Counted from the first letter of the stretch, positions 1 to 10,818 are shown. The stretch is DNA of 27,428 nucleotides from Termitomyces sp. T153 (GCA_018296165.2 JACKQL020000246.1:1-27428); one strand, 5' to 3'. Program-made: numbers and translations. Notes: generated by a model from the letters alone, not told the origin.

Positions 1-189
1 AGTTGGACGTGGAACACAGGGTGGAGGCCTTTCAACCTGGAAGTAGGTCAAGTTTGTAGGCATGTGTGGAGACCTTCTGGAGGACTTTAAAAGGGCTGAG
101 GTGTTTGTGATCAAGTTTGATGGAGGACCTCTGAGTCTTGAGGTTGCGTCAATCAAGCCAAACCAAGGTGCCAGGGGGCCAGTCAGGGG
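1..189 (-). pseudogene. Integrase C-terminal fragment of decayed gypsy element P
   Basis: Read on the minus strand, this stretch encodes the part of a Ty3/gypsy integrase after the catalytic core, up to the GPY/F-like module. [18 protein letters not shown] and HAYKLD are recognisable and match the young element F at 23850-24035. An in-frame TGA stands where F has CGA (LD*RNLK), and a one-base shift disrupts the end. It is the continuation of the integrase that stops at 6507, so the two pieces were one gene before element AB (190-6506) inserted between them. The remainder of P on this side lies beyond the window start. Confidence 0.85.
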
Positions 190-741
190 TGTCAGGTTCC
201 GCTGACCTCGGGGGCTCAGCTGCACTGGGCGAGTCCTTACTAGGCAGGCGTGATCCCCTTGCACTGGTAACCAAACACTCAAAACGTCTGGGCACTGATG
301 TCTTGTGTGGATAGTCAGTGGGATGTGATTCAGACAGATCCAGGAAGGTCCAGAGAAGTTGGGTTGCGAGGAAATGGGATGGTCTTGGCAGGGTTCAGGC
401 AGAAGACCGTATGGGAGATTTGCGGAAGCGAAGGAGTAGGCGGTGGTGTGATCAATGGGAGCGGAGCCGGGGTTTGATGGGAGATCAATGGGAATTGATG
501 GAGTCCGGGACCGAGTGAAGAACGAGGTTCGGACTGGTGAAAGAGTGTCAGGGTTTGTAATCGTGACTGCGGAGTTTGTGAGGTCATTAGGGTTGATGAG
601 GACTTGGGCACAATGGCCAGATGGAGTCACCGAGACAGCGTCAGATGAAATGGAATGGGGTTGATATGGAACAAGAGTAGATTCAAGTGGAGATACGAAA
701 CAATAATGAGAACAATAACGAAATGGAGATGAGACAAGACC

Positions 742-797
742 AGGAGACTGAGATAAGATCGGGAGACTGAGATAAGACTGGGAGACTGAGATAAGGA
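742..797 (-). repeat. Three 19-bp tandem units in LTR A
   Basis: Three imperfect copies of GGGAGACTGAGATAAGACT lie end to end, downstream of the predicted transcription start in element orientation. LTR B has three units (5900-5956) and solo LTR C has four (9962-10037), so the number varies between insertions. Confidence 0.8.
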
Positions 798-901
798 GAA
801 CGAGACACGAAACACGAAACACAAAACACAAAAAGGAAACAATCAGACCATAGGTAACGTTAAGCAATATCAAGACTAGAGTACGAGGAGCTACTCGACG
901 G

Positions 902-909
902 CTTATATA
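902..909 (-). promoter_or_regulatory. LTR A TATA box
   Basis: TATATAAG on the minus strand, exactly 32 nt upstream of the A at 877 that begins AGTCTTGATATT. The spacing is identical in all six LTRs of the window. Confidence 0.75.
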
Positions 910-1354
910 CTGACTACCGGAGAACTTCAGGGTACGTTGGCTGCAGCAGCGGGGCTTGGCGGAGCTTGATGGAGTGGGTGGGTGTCGGTTGCGATTGAGT
1001 ATTGGGCTGCCCTGATACGTTGATGGGATCATTGGGGAACGCGGGTCGCCCCAAGGTCGTCGTGATACTCTGGAATAGGTCGGAGGAACCAGGGTGTTGA
1101 GTTGATGATGGGTGGCGAAGATCGGGAACAGTGGGGGTGGTTCTCGGGGTTTGGGAGACCCAGGGTAAGTGTCAGTGGCTGCGGGGAAGGCACCGAAGTT
1201 GGCCAGGGGGCCATTGGAGTTAGCCAGGGAGGCGTCGGAGTTAGCCAAAATAGGCGCGGGGCATGGGCGGAAGTTTGGCGGAGCGTCGGGGGTTTTTTGG
1301 GGGTTCGGGGGGTTGATGGACGATGTGTGGGGGTTCAGGGGATGGGTCGTGACA

Positions 1355-1370
1355 TCACCCCCCCTTCAGC
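1355..1370 (-). other. Polypurine tract of element AB
   Basis: On the minus strand GCTGAAGGGGGGGTGA directly abuts the 3' LTR. The same 16 bases abut the 3' LTR of element F (26433-26448), although the surrounding sequence has diverged. This is the expected site and composition for the plus-strand DNA primer. Confidence 0.85.
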
Positions 1371-1565
1371 GTCAAGACCCTTCAAGACGTGGGGGCAGGA
1401 CGGGGATTGGCGGGGCGTGGGAGTCGAAGCCGAGCAATATTGATCAATCCACAGCGAGTGATAGTGGCATGGGAGACAAAGTCGAAGTGCGGCCGCCACT
1501 TCATCAGGGTTCTCCTCAATCAATTAAAAGCTTTGGACGTACCCCGGGGTTTCCCAAATTTTGTC

Positions 1566-2696
1566 ATGTCTTCCCCCAGCGTTCCAGTAGTCTCTCCCAC
1601 CAATTTGGATGAGGTGGTGGTGTACGACAGTGGGGGTGAGGAGTTCAAGCGTTGGCGCCATGGTAGTGTCAGGGACCAGAGTCATAAGTGTTGTCGACTT
1701 TTCTTTTCGGGATGATTGACGGGGCTTCCATAGAATCGTCCGTGGTAGTAGTAGTGGATTTTCCGGGGGTTCCAAAACGGACCAAGTTTCGTCCCGCATT
1801 GCCGAAGGGGAAGGGGGCGTCCTCGGCAATGGTTCAGGGGAAGCATCGAGCCTCCCCGCCCTCGGGGGCGGGACCCAGCAAGAGGCCGCATGGGCGCGAG
1901 TCATCAGCGGGGCCTCCGGAGTCTTCCCTTTTTTCTCCTACCCCGGGCATTCCCTCGGAATGGTCGTCGAGTTCCCCCGCGCCTATTCCTTTGATCACAG
2001 AGGTCTTTCTTTGCAAGCAGGTGGAAGCATTGACAATGTTGTTGGCAGTACGGGAGGGTGAGCTCCAATGGGCGAGGGAGGATTGTGACGTGGCGCGGAC
2101 AGAGAAAGAAGCGATGGAGCGGGAGAGGAACACTTTGGTGCGCGTGGCAACGGAGTGAGCGTTAGAGGTGCGGGGCTTTCAGGAGCGTCTGATGCAGATG
2201 GAGGGGCAGCCCGCGGGGGAGGCAGAGGGGCGGGGACGAGTTCCGGAGGGGGATGCATTGTGGGCGGAGCTGGAGGCGGCGAGGTGGAGGGAGGATTGGT
2301 TGACCAACGAGGCCGCTTTGGGGCATGCAGGGATCCTTCGTGAGTTGTCTCCTGTTCCTCTGTTCATTACTGACGGTTCATTTTCTGGGTTTAGGCTGGG
2401 TGTGGGAGCATCGGGTCCTCTTGGACGGTGCCTCCGCGGCGTTTGCGTCGATTCAGGACGGGTTGACGCAGGGGTCCACAGTTCAGCCTCCAGAGTTGCA
2501 GCAGGGAATGGCGCAATTGGAGAGGTTGTTGGCGGGGCATCAGTGATGCAATGCAGTGGCCCCGGGGTCGTGGTGGGAGGTGGCGGCTGATGCGGGGGAG
2601 GCGTTGCTGGGGTTGGCGGAGATCTTAGCAGTGGTGCAGGCCCAGATGGAAGTCGACCTGGGGGTTGGGTTGCCGGTGGGTCCGGGGAGGGGGTGA
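1566..2696 (+). pseudogene. Decayed antisense coiled-coil gene of element AB
   Basis: This gene runs opposite to AB and is homologous to the antisense gene of F (26234-24539). It starts MSSPSV at 1566, 43 bp after a TATA-like ATTAAAA. A probable first intron is near 1663-1733. The second exon has a GPSKR segment and a charged coiled-coil helix (QVEALTMLLAVREGEL). An intron at 2340-2394 follows, then LLDGASAAF, PPELQQGM and a final TGA at 2694-2696. Two in-frame TGA codons (2156-2158 and 2544-2546) correspond to, or lie next to, arginine codons in F. The six-cysteine cluster encoded by F is absent, so either AB lost that exon segment or F gained it. It is probably not functional. The match to F at both ends and the frame restored by splicing make it a real former gene. 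Confidence 0.75.
2340..2394 (+). other. Intron in the AB antisense pseudogene
   Basis: GTGAGT donor, TACTGAC branch-like site and TTTAG acceptor over 55 nt. Removing it joins GILR to WVWEH in one frame; unspliced, the two halves are in different frames. F has a 51-nt intron at the same place. Confidence 0.8.
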
Positions 2697-5212
2697 GATG
2701 GGTGTGGGCCTCGTTTCTTGCTGCTCTCAGACTTGCTGCCTCCCTCGCCTATTGTATATCTAATTTTTTGTATGCGAACATGTCCGTTTCTTGGTCCCTG
2801 GGCATGTGAAGTGAGGTTTTAGTTTGTATGAGGGCAAAGTAAGCGAAACACGCAGGGGTGTGAGAGGGAGTTGAATCCCTAGTGAGTCCAGAGGCGGGGG
2901 TTATGCCCACTAGTGCCTATCTGTGCTGGTTAGTCCTGGGGTTTGTCGGGACAGGGCGGGGCATCGCAGGGAGGATTCCCGAGGTTTGGCGGGGGTGGTG
3001 GGAGTTCTCAGGTGGAGTTCCGTGGCATTTTGGGGCGGTGTTATTGAGTTCAATTCTCGGAGTTTCTGACCAGGGGTGTAGGGGTTTTCTTTGTCTGTGG
3101 CAGGGATGTGCGCCGTATTGGTATTGGAGGGTGGACCTTTGAATCTTTCATGGTGCCCAGCGGGTCCGGGGCTTTGGTTTTCTTGGTAGTGCAGTTGGTG
3201 GGGGGAGCGGAGGTCTTCCCGTGATCTGGCCCTTATGCCTGTTCTGGTGGCAAAGGCGGCGGGGCCTTCTTCATTGGCGGGGTTCGGTGAGGCAAGGTTC
3301 GTCCTCACGGCATAGTTGGTCCAGGTCGGGATCGTGTCCCGGAGTATTGTGTCTGTGGGCGGGCATGTTCGAGTGGTGCTTTGGTGTGCCCTGGAGTGTA
3401 GATGACCGAGGGGGTAGGATGTGGGGTGATCAGTCCTGACCAGTTCCTTTGGGTCTGGAGCTGAAATTTGAGGTTCTGGATCGTCTGCATGACATTGCTT
3501 TCCTGACCAAAGATAAGTCCTTAGACGGACAGAGGGATCTTACGTATTTCTGATACTTCCTTGAGTTTGGAGGTCTGGGGGTCGGTGGTTTCTTCATCGG
3601 GGAAGAATTGGGTGGTCCCGGAGTCGACACAAGGGTCACTTGGTGGGGGTTCGTTGGTTGTTCATGGTTGTTGGGGCGGCGGGGAGGTCGGCTGTGGGGA
3701 GGCACTGGGGTGGGGCTCCCCAGGAGTCACGGCAGGGTCAAGGCAACTCTTAATTCGTGTTCCGGAGCGGCCCAGAGATTGTTGCAAGTGTGGGGTGGCA
3801 GTGGGGAGAGGCACCGCTTGCTTTTCGCATGTGGCCTGCTTCTGGGTGCTCCAATGGTGTGGTCCCTATTCGACAGACATATTCCGGCATAGGGGCGGAG
3901 CTCGGAGTGGGTGGTGATTTATGTTGCGGAGTTGGGGTCACCAGGGCATCATTGTTGGGCTGGCGCTGTGAGTACCCTCGCTCAAATGTTGTGGTCGGAG
4001 TGGAGGCCCTGGAGTCGTGTTGCCAGGGTCCGGAGCTGTGTCGAGGGGTTCGGAGGGGGTCAGAAGGGTGGGTTGGGCAGTTTTGGGCTGGCGCGGGGTC
4101 GTTTGGGTTGTTGAGACAGGTGGGGAGGTCCTCTAGGGATATCGGAGTATGTGCCCTTTTGGGTTGTCAGGTCGCGTGAACGACTCTCTGGGTGATGGTG
4201 GGCTTCTCCCTCCCTTATATGAACATGTCAGCAAATCTAGAGTACTTAGGGGAACTACTTTGTATAGGGTCCTTTTTCCTATAGCTAGTTCGGGGTGACT
4301 CCTATGCTGGGGGTTCCTTCGTGGGAGGTGGCGGAGTCTGGTGGTGGAGTTTGGGTTCAGGGGTGGCATGCGGGGAGGTTTGGCATCCAGGGTCCTTGTT
4401 GTCGGGGGTTCCAGATTGTGTGGGAGGGGGTGGTGAAATAGCGGCGTGGCCCGGAGTTGTCCCTTGTCGGGAGTTGGGTACCGTGGTTCTCCTCGTTAAC
4501 GTCTGGAAGCTCGGGGATGTCTCGGTCTTGTGCCAGGGTTGTCAGGGTCGGGTCGGAGGTGTCGGGGCCCCTTCATTTGTTGGGCGGAGGTGACGGCCGA
4601 GTTGACCGAGGTCCGGAAGCAGGTCCTGGGGTTGGAGCGTAGCCTAGGTCGGAGGTTCCTGTTCTGGGGTTGTTGGGTCGAGCTTGATTTTGGTGGTTTT
4701 GGGGCTAGTTGTCGGAGGGTTTAGTTCCTCGGGAAGGGGGGGGTCAGGGTGAGGGTTGGGGGTCGATAGTAGGGTTTGGTGATGTTGTCAGCGGTTAGTC
4801 GCATTCGTCGGTCTGCGGAGTTGCCAGTGGGTTGGCAGATCCACAAGCGGGCTTTGAAGAAGCGTGTTCTTAGTGGTCTCATCAGGGTTGGCGATCCTCA
4901 CGCAATGGGTGACTGTTTTGTGGCAGGTCGGCATTATTGTTTGTCAGAGGGTTGGCGCGGTGCTGGAGACATTTGTTGCTCATTTGGTCAGATGGTTGCC
5001 GGGTTTTAGGATGCTGCTCTTTGGATGACATCAGGGTCAGCTTTGTATGAGGGAACGGATTTGGTGGGAGAGGGTGAGGGTGAGGGTGGAAGATGATTTG
5101 ACGGTTTGTGTGAGGGGTTGGAGGTTGGGTGGGAGTTGGGGAGGGTGTCCGTGGGGGAGCCGTTGTATGGAATTAACTGGAGCGGAGGGGACGTTTGGTG
5201 TCAGATCCGCGA
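2697..5212. other. AB internal region without a recognisable gene
   Basis: About 2.5 kb with no protease, RT, RNase H or integrase motif on either strand. The segment 2870-2950 matches the short spacer between pol and the antisense gene of F (24308-24390), so the region beyond it occupies the place of gag-pol. In element sense (minus) it is proline/threonine-rich with many stops. A short coiled-coil-like stretch near 3430-3560 may be a relic of a gag-like protein. The part around 4450-4750 matches the D interior at 16200-16560, so AB and D are the same family. Confidence 0.6.
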
Positions 5213-5327
5213 CTCAATGTGCCTTGGCAAATTGGGCAGGGCCGTATAAATCAATAGGGTTTCCAGGCACAGGTAGACCATAGACATGGGAGTTATTTGA
5301 TTGTGTGTGTGGAGATAATGTGGGCAT
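5213..5327 (-). pseudogene. Gag N-terminal stub of element AB
   Basis: Beginning at an ATG on the minus strand (5327) placed as in F and D relative to the PBS, a short decayed reading frame resembles the first residues of F's Gag (tyrosine- and proline-rich) and especially D's copy at 10819-10939. It ends at the same TGA (AKAH*) as D. Nothing further of gag follows. Confidence 0.55.
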
Positions 5328-5346
5328 CACGGATGGGGTAAGGTAG

Positions 5347-5359
5347 AGTCTTGATATTA
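5347..5359 (-). other. Primer-binding site of AB (self-priming type)
   Basis: Immediately next to LTR B, the minus strand reads TAATATCAAGACT. It is complementary to the predicted 5' end of the AB transcript, AGTCTTGATATTG, at 12 of 13 positions. Priming by the element's own 5' end is as in the Tf1/sushi group rather than from a tRNA. Confidence 0.8.
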
Positions 5360-6506
5360 TGTCAGGTTCCGCTGACCTCAGGGGCTCAGCTGCACTGGGC
5401 GAGTCCTTACTAGGCGGGCGTGATCCCCTTGCACTGGTAACCTGGTAACCAAACACTCGAAACGTCCGGGCACTGATGTCTTGTGCGGATAGTCAGTGGG
5501 ATGTGATTCAGAGAAGTCGGGTTGCGAGGAAATGGGATGGTCTTGGTGGGGTTCAGGCAGAAGACCGTATGGGAGATTTGCGGAAGCAAAGGAGTAGGCA
5601 GCGGTGTGATCAATGGGAGTGGAGCCAGGGTTTGATGGGAGATCAATGGGAATTGATGGAGTCCGGGACCGAGTGAAGAATGAGGTTCGGACTGGTGAAA
5701 GAGTGTCAGGGTTTGTAATCGTGACTGCGGAGTTTGTGAGGTCATTAGGGTTGATGAGGACTTGGGCACAATGGCCAGACAGAGTCACCGAGACAGTGTC
5801 AGACAAAATGGAATGGGGTTGATATGGAACAAGAGTAGATTCGAGTGGAGATACGAAACAATAACGAGAATGATAACAAAATGGAGACAAGACAAGACCG
5901 GGAGACTGAGATAAGACCGGGAGACTGAGATAAGACCAGGAGACTGAGAGTAAGGGGAACGAGACACGAAACACGAAACACAAGAAGGAAACAATCAGAC
6001 CATAGGTAACGTTAAGCAATATCAAGACTAGAGTATGAGGAGTTACTCGACGGCTTATATACTGACTACTGGAGAACTTTGGGGTATGTCGGCTGCGGCG
6101 GCGGGGCTTGGCGGAGCTTGACGGAGCGGGCGGGTGTCAGTTGTGATCGAGTATCGGGCCATGCTGATACATTGATGGGATCATTGGGGAATGCGGGTTG
6201 TCCTGAGGTTGTCGTGATACTCCGGAATAAGTCGGAGGAACCAGGGTGTTGAGTTGATGATGGGTGGCGAATATCGGGAACAGCGGGGGTGGTTCTCGGG
6301 GTTCGGGAGGCCCAGGGTAAGTGTCAGTGGCTGCGGGGAAGGCACCAAAGTTGGCCAGGGGGCCGTCGGAGTTAGCCGGGGAGGCGTCGGAGTTAGCCAA
6401 AATAGGTGCGGGGCATGGGCAGAAGTTCGGCGGAGCGTTGGGGGTTTTTTGGGGGTTTGGGGGGTTGATGGACGATGTGTGGGGTTTCGGGGGATGGGTC
6501 GTGACA
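5360..6506 (-). repeat. LTR B, 5' LTR of element AB
   Basis: Pairs with LTR A over its length. In element orientation it has TATATAAG at 6061-6054 and a predicted start at 6029, 32 nt apart, then three 19-bp units (5956-5900) and the terminal hairpin followed by the PBS. It was cut into P's integrase right after the codons for [13 protein letters not shown] sequence. Confidence 0.9.
6054..6061 (-). promoter_or_regulatory. LTR B TATA box
   Basis: TATATAAG on the minus strand, 32 nt before the A at 6029 of AGTCTTGATATTG. It would drive the AB transcript. Confidence 0.75.
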
Positions 6507-8457
6507 GGGGGTAGGGTCGCGTCAGGCATCAGCATGTTTGGAGTAGGTTCAATTGGCAGTGTTTGTCTTATTGTGGAGGAACTAGTGAATGGATTGGAGG
6601 TCTTTGGCAACTTCATGGGCAATGTGGGAGGGGATGTTCTTGAGGGATAGGGTGAGTTGGGGTTGAAGCCCTTGTTGGCATAGAAGGGGGAGACTCTGGT
6701 GGCAGAGTGGGGCGTGTTGTTGTAGGTCAACTCAGCAAGGGGGAGTTCTGCACACAATAGTCAATGTAGAGGCAGAGATACTGTTCCAATGTCTGGTTTA
6801 TGTTTACTCATTCTGTTTGTCTGTCAGTCTCCAGATGATAGGTGGTGGAGAGGCTGGTTTTGATTTTGAGTGCTTTGCATAGCAATTGCCAGAAATGGGA
6901 TATGAATAGAGGTCCATGGTTGGAGATGATGTTGTCTGAGAGTCCATGCTTGGAGAATACATGCTCAAGGAATAGTTTGGCAAACTCTAGAGCATTGTCA
7001 GTGGTGTGGCAGGGGATGAAGAGGGCTTGTTTGGTGAGGCAGCAAATAATGACAAGGATTGCATCGAAACCTTTGGAGTTCAACAATATGATCCATTGAT
7101 ATTGAGGACCAGGGGTGCTGGCTGACAGGGAGGGGTTTCAACAATCCATGGGGGCAGTGGCAGGGTACCTTGGCCCAGAGACAAGGTTTGCAGGCCCTTA
7201 CATATTGTGTGACATCCTTCTTCATTCCTGGCCAAAAGTAAGTTTGGGAAATGAGTTGAAGGGTCTTACAAATTCCTGGGTGCTTCTGGAGCTTGTGGTT
7301 GTGGTGTTGCTGGAGTATGTCAAGGCAGATGGACTTGTGGTCTGGAGCATAAATTTGTCCACTCCAGAGCAGGAGGCAGTGGTCTGGAGACAGCAAAAAG
7401 GGATTTTCAATGCTTGACTCATTGGAGTTGTTGCAGGGGTCATGCTGGGTGAAGAAGGGATTTGGGGGTGCACTTCTGATTTGGTGGAGGATTCCTTCTT
7501 CATTTAGAATCAGCATGGCATGTAGATGTTTGGGGAGAATTACCACTCAATGGTTGAATGCATTCCATTTGGCTTCAAATGACTTTTTCGGATACACATC
7601 AGACCTTTGAGTGAGAGCGTCAGGTTTTGCACTGAGTCATCCAGGGCAGTAGTGGATGGTGAAGTCATACTCCAAGAGGGCTTCAGACCATTGAGCTTGG
7701 CAGTGGCTGAGCTGTTTTGTGGTCATGAAGTATTGCAGATTGTTGTGGTTGGAGTAGACTTGGATGCAGTGTGGGGATTCTTCAAGGTAGGCCTGCCACT
7801 GGTGGAAGGCTTCAACAATTGCGAGGAGTTCCTTATCATAGACATTGTAGTTGAGCTCCGTGGGGATCATTGAGCAGGTGTAGAAGGTGACAGGGTGGAG
7901 ATCCTTGCCTCCAGAGTCTGACTAAGAGAGTATTCTGGTGATGGCATAATCAGAGGCATCACATTCAAGTACAACTGGCAGGGAGGGGTCAAAATGGTGG
8001 AGGACTGGGGCAGAGGTGAAGGCCTTCTTCAGGAGGAGAAATATGCTTTGGCACTTGCTGTTCCAATCCCAAGGGGTGTCCTTCTGTATGAGTTGGTTAA
8101 GGAGTTTGGTGATTCTGGAGTAGTTGTTGATGAAGCCAGAGCAGAGGTCTATCTTTGTGTAGATCTTGGCACTGCAAAGGTGGTTAACAAGGTCTCCAAT
8201 CAGGGGGAGGGGATACCGGTTCTTCTTGGTGACTTTATTGGGTCCCCAATAATCCACATAGAGTTGGAGTGATCCATCTTTCTTCTTGGTGAATAAGACT
8301 GGAGTGCCTGTGGCAGAGATTGATGGGCATATGAAACTCTTGCCAAGCATGTCATTGAGGTATTCCTTCAGGGCCTGGAGCTCAATCTCAGATATATTGT
8401 AGATCTTGCCAAATGGGGGTGAGGTGCCTTCTTCAAGGTTGATCTTGTGGTTGTAAG
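6507..8457 (-). pseudogene. Element P: decayed gypsy pol (RT, RNase H, integrase)
   Basis: Reading down from 8457, the order is the start of RT (INLEEGTSPPFGKIYN, LFTKKKDGS, YPLPLIGDL), RNase H (DASDYAI, YDKELLAIVEAF), then integrase ([50 protein letters not shown]). All align with F's pol. RT is broken by a clean in-frame deletion at about 8134/8135 that removes what corresponds to 148 codons of F, including YLDD. A TAG at 7922-7924 replaces CAG, a TGA lies at 7637-7639, and frameshifts split the integrase near 7080-7000. Many Arg codons have become His, Gln or Cys, the signature of CpG decay. It is dead. The N-terminal part would lie beyond element D, outside the window. Confidence 0.9.
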
Positions 8458-9417
8458 TGTCATGACCCATTCCCTGAAGCCTCATACACTGCCCAACAAA
8501 CCCCCATTCCTCTGGAACCCCCCCCCCCCTGACACTTTGTCAAACTTCCCCAGCACTCCACGCCTACTCTGGCTAACTCCGACACATTCTCGGCTAACTC
8601 TGATGGCCCCCTGGCCAACTCTGACGTCTTCCCCGCAGCTGCTGGCGCTTCCCCTGGACTTCCTGAGCCCCTGGGACCACTCCCCCGCTGTGCCTGACCC
8701 CATTACATGTCATCAACTCGACACCCTGGCTCCCCTGACTTACCCTGGGGTATCACAACAACCTCAGAATGGACTGCATCACAATTGATCCCATCAACAT
8801 ATCAATGCGGCCTGCCCTCTAGTTGTAACTGACACCCGTTGACTCTGCCGAGCTCTGCCAAGCCCCGCCATTACAGCTGATGTCCCCAAAGCTCTTCAGT
8901 AGTCAGTATATAAGACATAGAGTAGCTCCTTGTACTCTAGTCTTGAGATTATCTACTTACCTACGTACTGGCCTTTCCTGATGTGTTCCTGATTGTTTCT
9001 TCTCGTGTTTTGTGTCCCGTGTCTTGTTTTCCTTATTCTCAGTCTCCCGGTCTTATCTTGTCTCTGTTCTGTTATCTTTTCATTATCATTCTGTGTCTCT
9101 GCCTGAATCTATTCTTGTTCTCATCTTGTCTTCGTCTCATTTTGTTCGACTCTGTCTTGTCCCATTTGATTCTGTCTATTGTGTTCAAGTCCTCCCAACC
9201 ATAACATCCTCACAAACTCTGCAGTTACAATTACAAACCTCCAACACTCATTACCAACCCCAGACCCTGCTATACACTTGGCTCCAAACCCCATCAACCC
9301 CTGTTGGTCCCCCATCAGAACTCCGGCTCCACTCCTGTCATCCGCGTAGCCTCTGCCTCCTCTGCACCCGCAATACTCACACACAGACTTATGCCTGAAC
9401 CCTGCCAAGCCTGTCCC
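8458..9417 (+). repeat. LTR D, first part
   Basis: U3 and most of the downstream LTR in plus orientation. TATATAAG is at 8907-8914 and the predicted start A at 8939 opens AGTCTTGAGATTA. This carries one base difference from the other LTRs that is mirrored in D's own PBS. The sequence stops at GTCCC (9413-9417), where solo LTR C entered. Confidence 0.85.
8907..8914 (+). promoter_or_regulatory. LTR D TATA box
   Basis: TATATAAG, 32 nt before the predicted transcript start at 8939. Confidence 0.75.
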
Positions 9418-9961
9418 TGTCAGGTTCCGCTGACCCTGGGGGCTCAGCTGCACTGGGCGAGTCCTTACTAGGCGGGTGTGATTCCCCTGCATTGGTAACC
9501 GAACACTCGAAGACGTTCCGGGTCCGGGTGGGCCACGCGGGTAGTTGGGGAGATGTGATCCAGACAGGTCTGGGAAGGTCCGGAGAAGTCGGATTGTGGG
9601 GAAACGAGACGGTCTTGGTGGGGTTCAGGCAGAAGGCCATATGGGAGATTTGCGGAAGCAAGGGAGTAGGTGGCTGTGTGATCAATGGGGACGGAGCCGG
9701 GGTTTGATGGGAGATCATTTGGAGCTGATGGAGTCTGGGACCGAGCGAAGAGTGAGGTTCGGACCTGGTAAAGGAGTGTTGGGGTTCGTAATCGTAATCG
9801 CGGAGTTCGTGAGGTCGTTAGGGTTGATGAAGACTTGGGTACAATGGTCTGACGGAGTCACCGAGACAGCGTCGGACGAGACAATATGGAACAGGAGTAG
9901 ATTCGAGTGGAGATACGAAACGATAACGAGAACAATAACGAAATGGAGACAAGACAAGACC

Positions 9962-10037
9962 GGGAGACTGAGATAGGACCGGGAGACTGAGATAAGACCG
10001 GGAGACTGAGATAAGACTGGGAGACTGAGAGTAAGGA
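9962..10037 (-). repeat. Four 19-bp tandem units in LTR C
   Basis: Four near-identical units of GGGAGACTGAGATAAGACC/T in direct succession. LTR A and LTR B have three. Confidence 0.8.
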
Positions 10038-10134
10038 GAATGGGACACGAAACACAAAACACAAAAAGGAAACAATCAGACCATAGGTAACGTTAAGCAA
10101 TATCAAGACTAGAGTACGAAGAGCTACTCGATGA

Positions 10135-10142
10135 CTTATATA
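10135..10142 (-). promoter_or_regulatory. LTR C TATA box
   Basis: TATATAAG on the minus strand, 32 nt before the A at 10110. As a solo LTR it could still act as a promoter reading leftward into LTR D and P. Confidence 0.65.
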
Positions 10143-10588
10143 CTGACTACCGGAGGACTTCGGGGTACGTCGGCTGTGGCGGCGGGGCTTGGCGGGGCTT
10201 GACGGAGTGGGCGGGTGTCAGTTGTGATCGCAGGTCGTGCTGCGCTGATACGTTGATGGGATCATTGGAGAACGTGGGTTGCCCCGAGGTTGTCGTGATA
10301 CTCCGGAATAGGTCGGAGGAAACAGGGTGTCGAGTTAATGATGGGTGGTGAAGATCGGGAATTGCAGGGGTGGTTCTCGGGGTTTGGGAAGTCCAGGGTA
10401 AGTGTCAGTGGCTGCGGGGCAGGCACCGAAGTTGGCCAGGGGGCCGTCGGAGTTAGCCGGGGGGGCGTCGGAGTTAGCCGAAGTAGGCGCGGGGCATGGG
10501 CGGAAGTTTGGCGGAGCGTTGGGGGTCCTTTTGGGGGTTCGGGGTTTTGATGGACGATGTGCGGGGTTTCGGGGAACGGGTCGTGACA

Positions 10589-10786
10589 GTCCCCCTTCCC
10601 CACAACTCGTCTTATACTCCTTTGGACCTCCCCGGACTTGCTCAGATCAATTTCTCCTGGCTATCCTCACAAGTCCCCAGTATTTGGAATACCTCCAAGT
10701 GCCCGGTTGTCAGTGCAGGGAATCACATCTGCCTAGTAAGGACTTGCCCAGTGTAGCTGAGCCCCCATGGTCAGCAGAACCTGACA
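10589..10786 (+). repeat. LTR D, second part
   Basis: Resumes after the duplicated GTCCC and ends GCAGAACCTGACA. The last bases can fold into the GTCAG/CTGAC hairpin seen at the end of every LTR here. Confidence 0.85.
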
Positions 10787-10799
10787 TAATCTCAAGACT
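10787..10799 (+). other. Primer-binding site of D
   Basis: TAATCTCAAGACT directly after the LTR is a perfect 13-nt reverse complement of D's own predicted transcript start (8939-8951, AGTCTTGAGATTA). The C here and the G in the LTR both differ from the AB and F versions, so the pairing is kept by a compensating change. Confidence 0.85.
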
Positions 10800-10818
10800 C
10801 CCCCTTACCCCACTCGTG

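Larger units (their letters stand above)
190..1354 (-). repeat. LTR A, 3' LTR of element AB
   Basis: The sequence runs TGTCAGG...GTGACA on the plus strand and pairs along its length with LTR B (5360-6506) and LTR C (9418-10588). On the minus strand it holds a TATATAAG box (909-902), a predicted start at 877, three 19-bp tandem units (about 742-797) and the conserved LTR end with a GTCAG/CTGAC hairpin. Open frames inside it are not genes: they are not conserved as protein between the LTR copies. Confidence 0.9.
190..6506 (-). mobile_element. AB: complete non-autonomous Ty3/gypsy-type LTR element
   Basis: Two LTRs of 1165 and 1147 bp (roughly 96% alike by eye, differing mostly by CpG transitions) flank about 4 kb. 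The interior keeps a 13-nt PBS beside the 5' LTR (5347-5359), a polypurine tract beside the 3' LTR (1355-1370), a stub of gag and a decayed antisense gene (1566-2696), but no recognisable protease, RT or integrase. LTR ends are TGTCA...TGACA. It sits in P's integrase. The flanking five bases are AGGGG (185-189) and GGGGG (6507-6511), a target duplication with one mismatch or a 4-bp GGGG duplication. A pol-bearing relative such as F or P presumably moved it in trans, since the end signals are shared; that is inference. Confidence 0.85.
9418..10588 (-). repeat. Solo LTR C with perfect target duplication
   Basis: A full-length 1171-bp LTR of the AB type, minus orientation, runs from TGTCAGG to GTGACA. 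No PBS or PPT lies outside it; both flanks are LTR D sequence. GTCCC occurs directly before (9413-9417) and after (10589-10593), a perfect 5-bp target duplication. A solo LTR is the usual product of recombination between the two LTRs of one insertion. It has a TATA box at 10142-10135, a predicted start at 10110 and four 19-bp units. Confidence 0.92.

Noticed and set aside
2910..3705. Several minus-strand frames of 60-130 codons in the AB interior
   Set aside because: Low complexity and broken; no match to any pol or capsid motif, so not called as genes.
5378..6025. A 215-codon open frame on the minus strand within LTR B
   Set aside because: It lies wholly within an LTR, starts in the tandem-repeat leader, is low complexity (Ser/Leu/Pro), and is not open in LTRs A or C.
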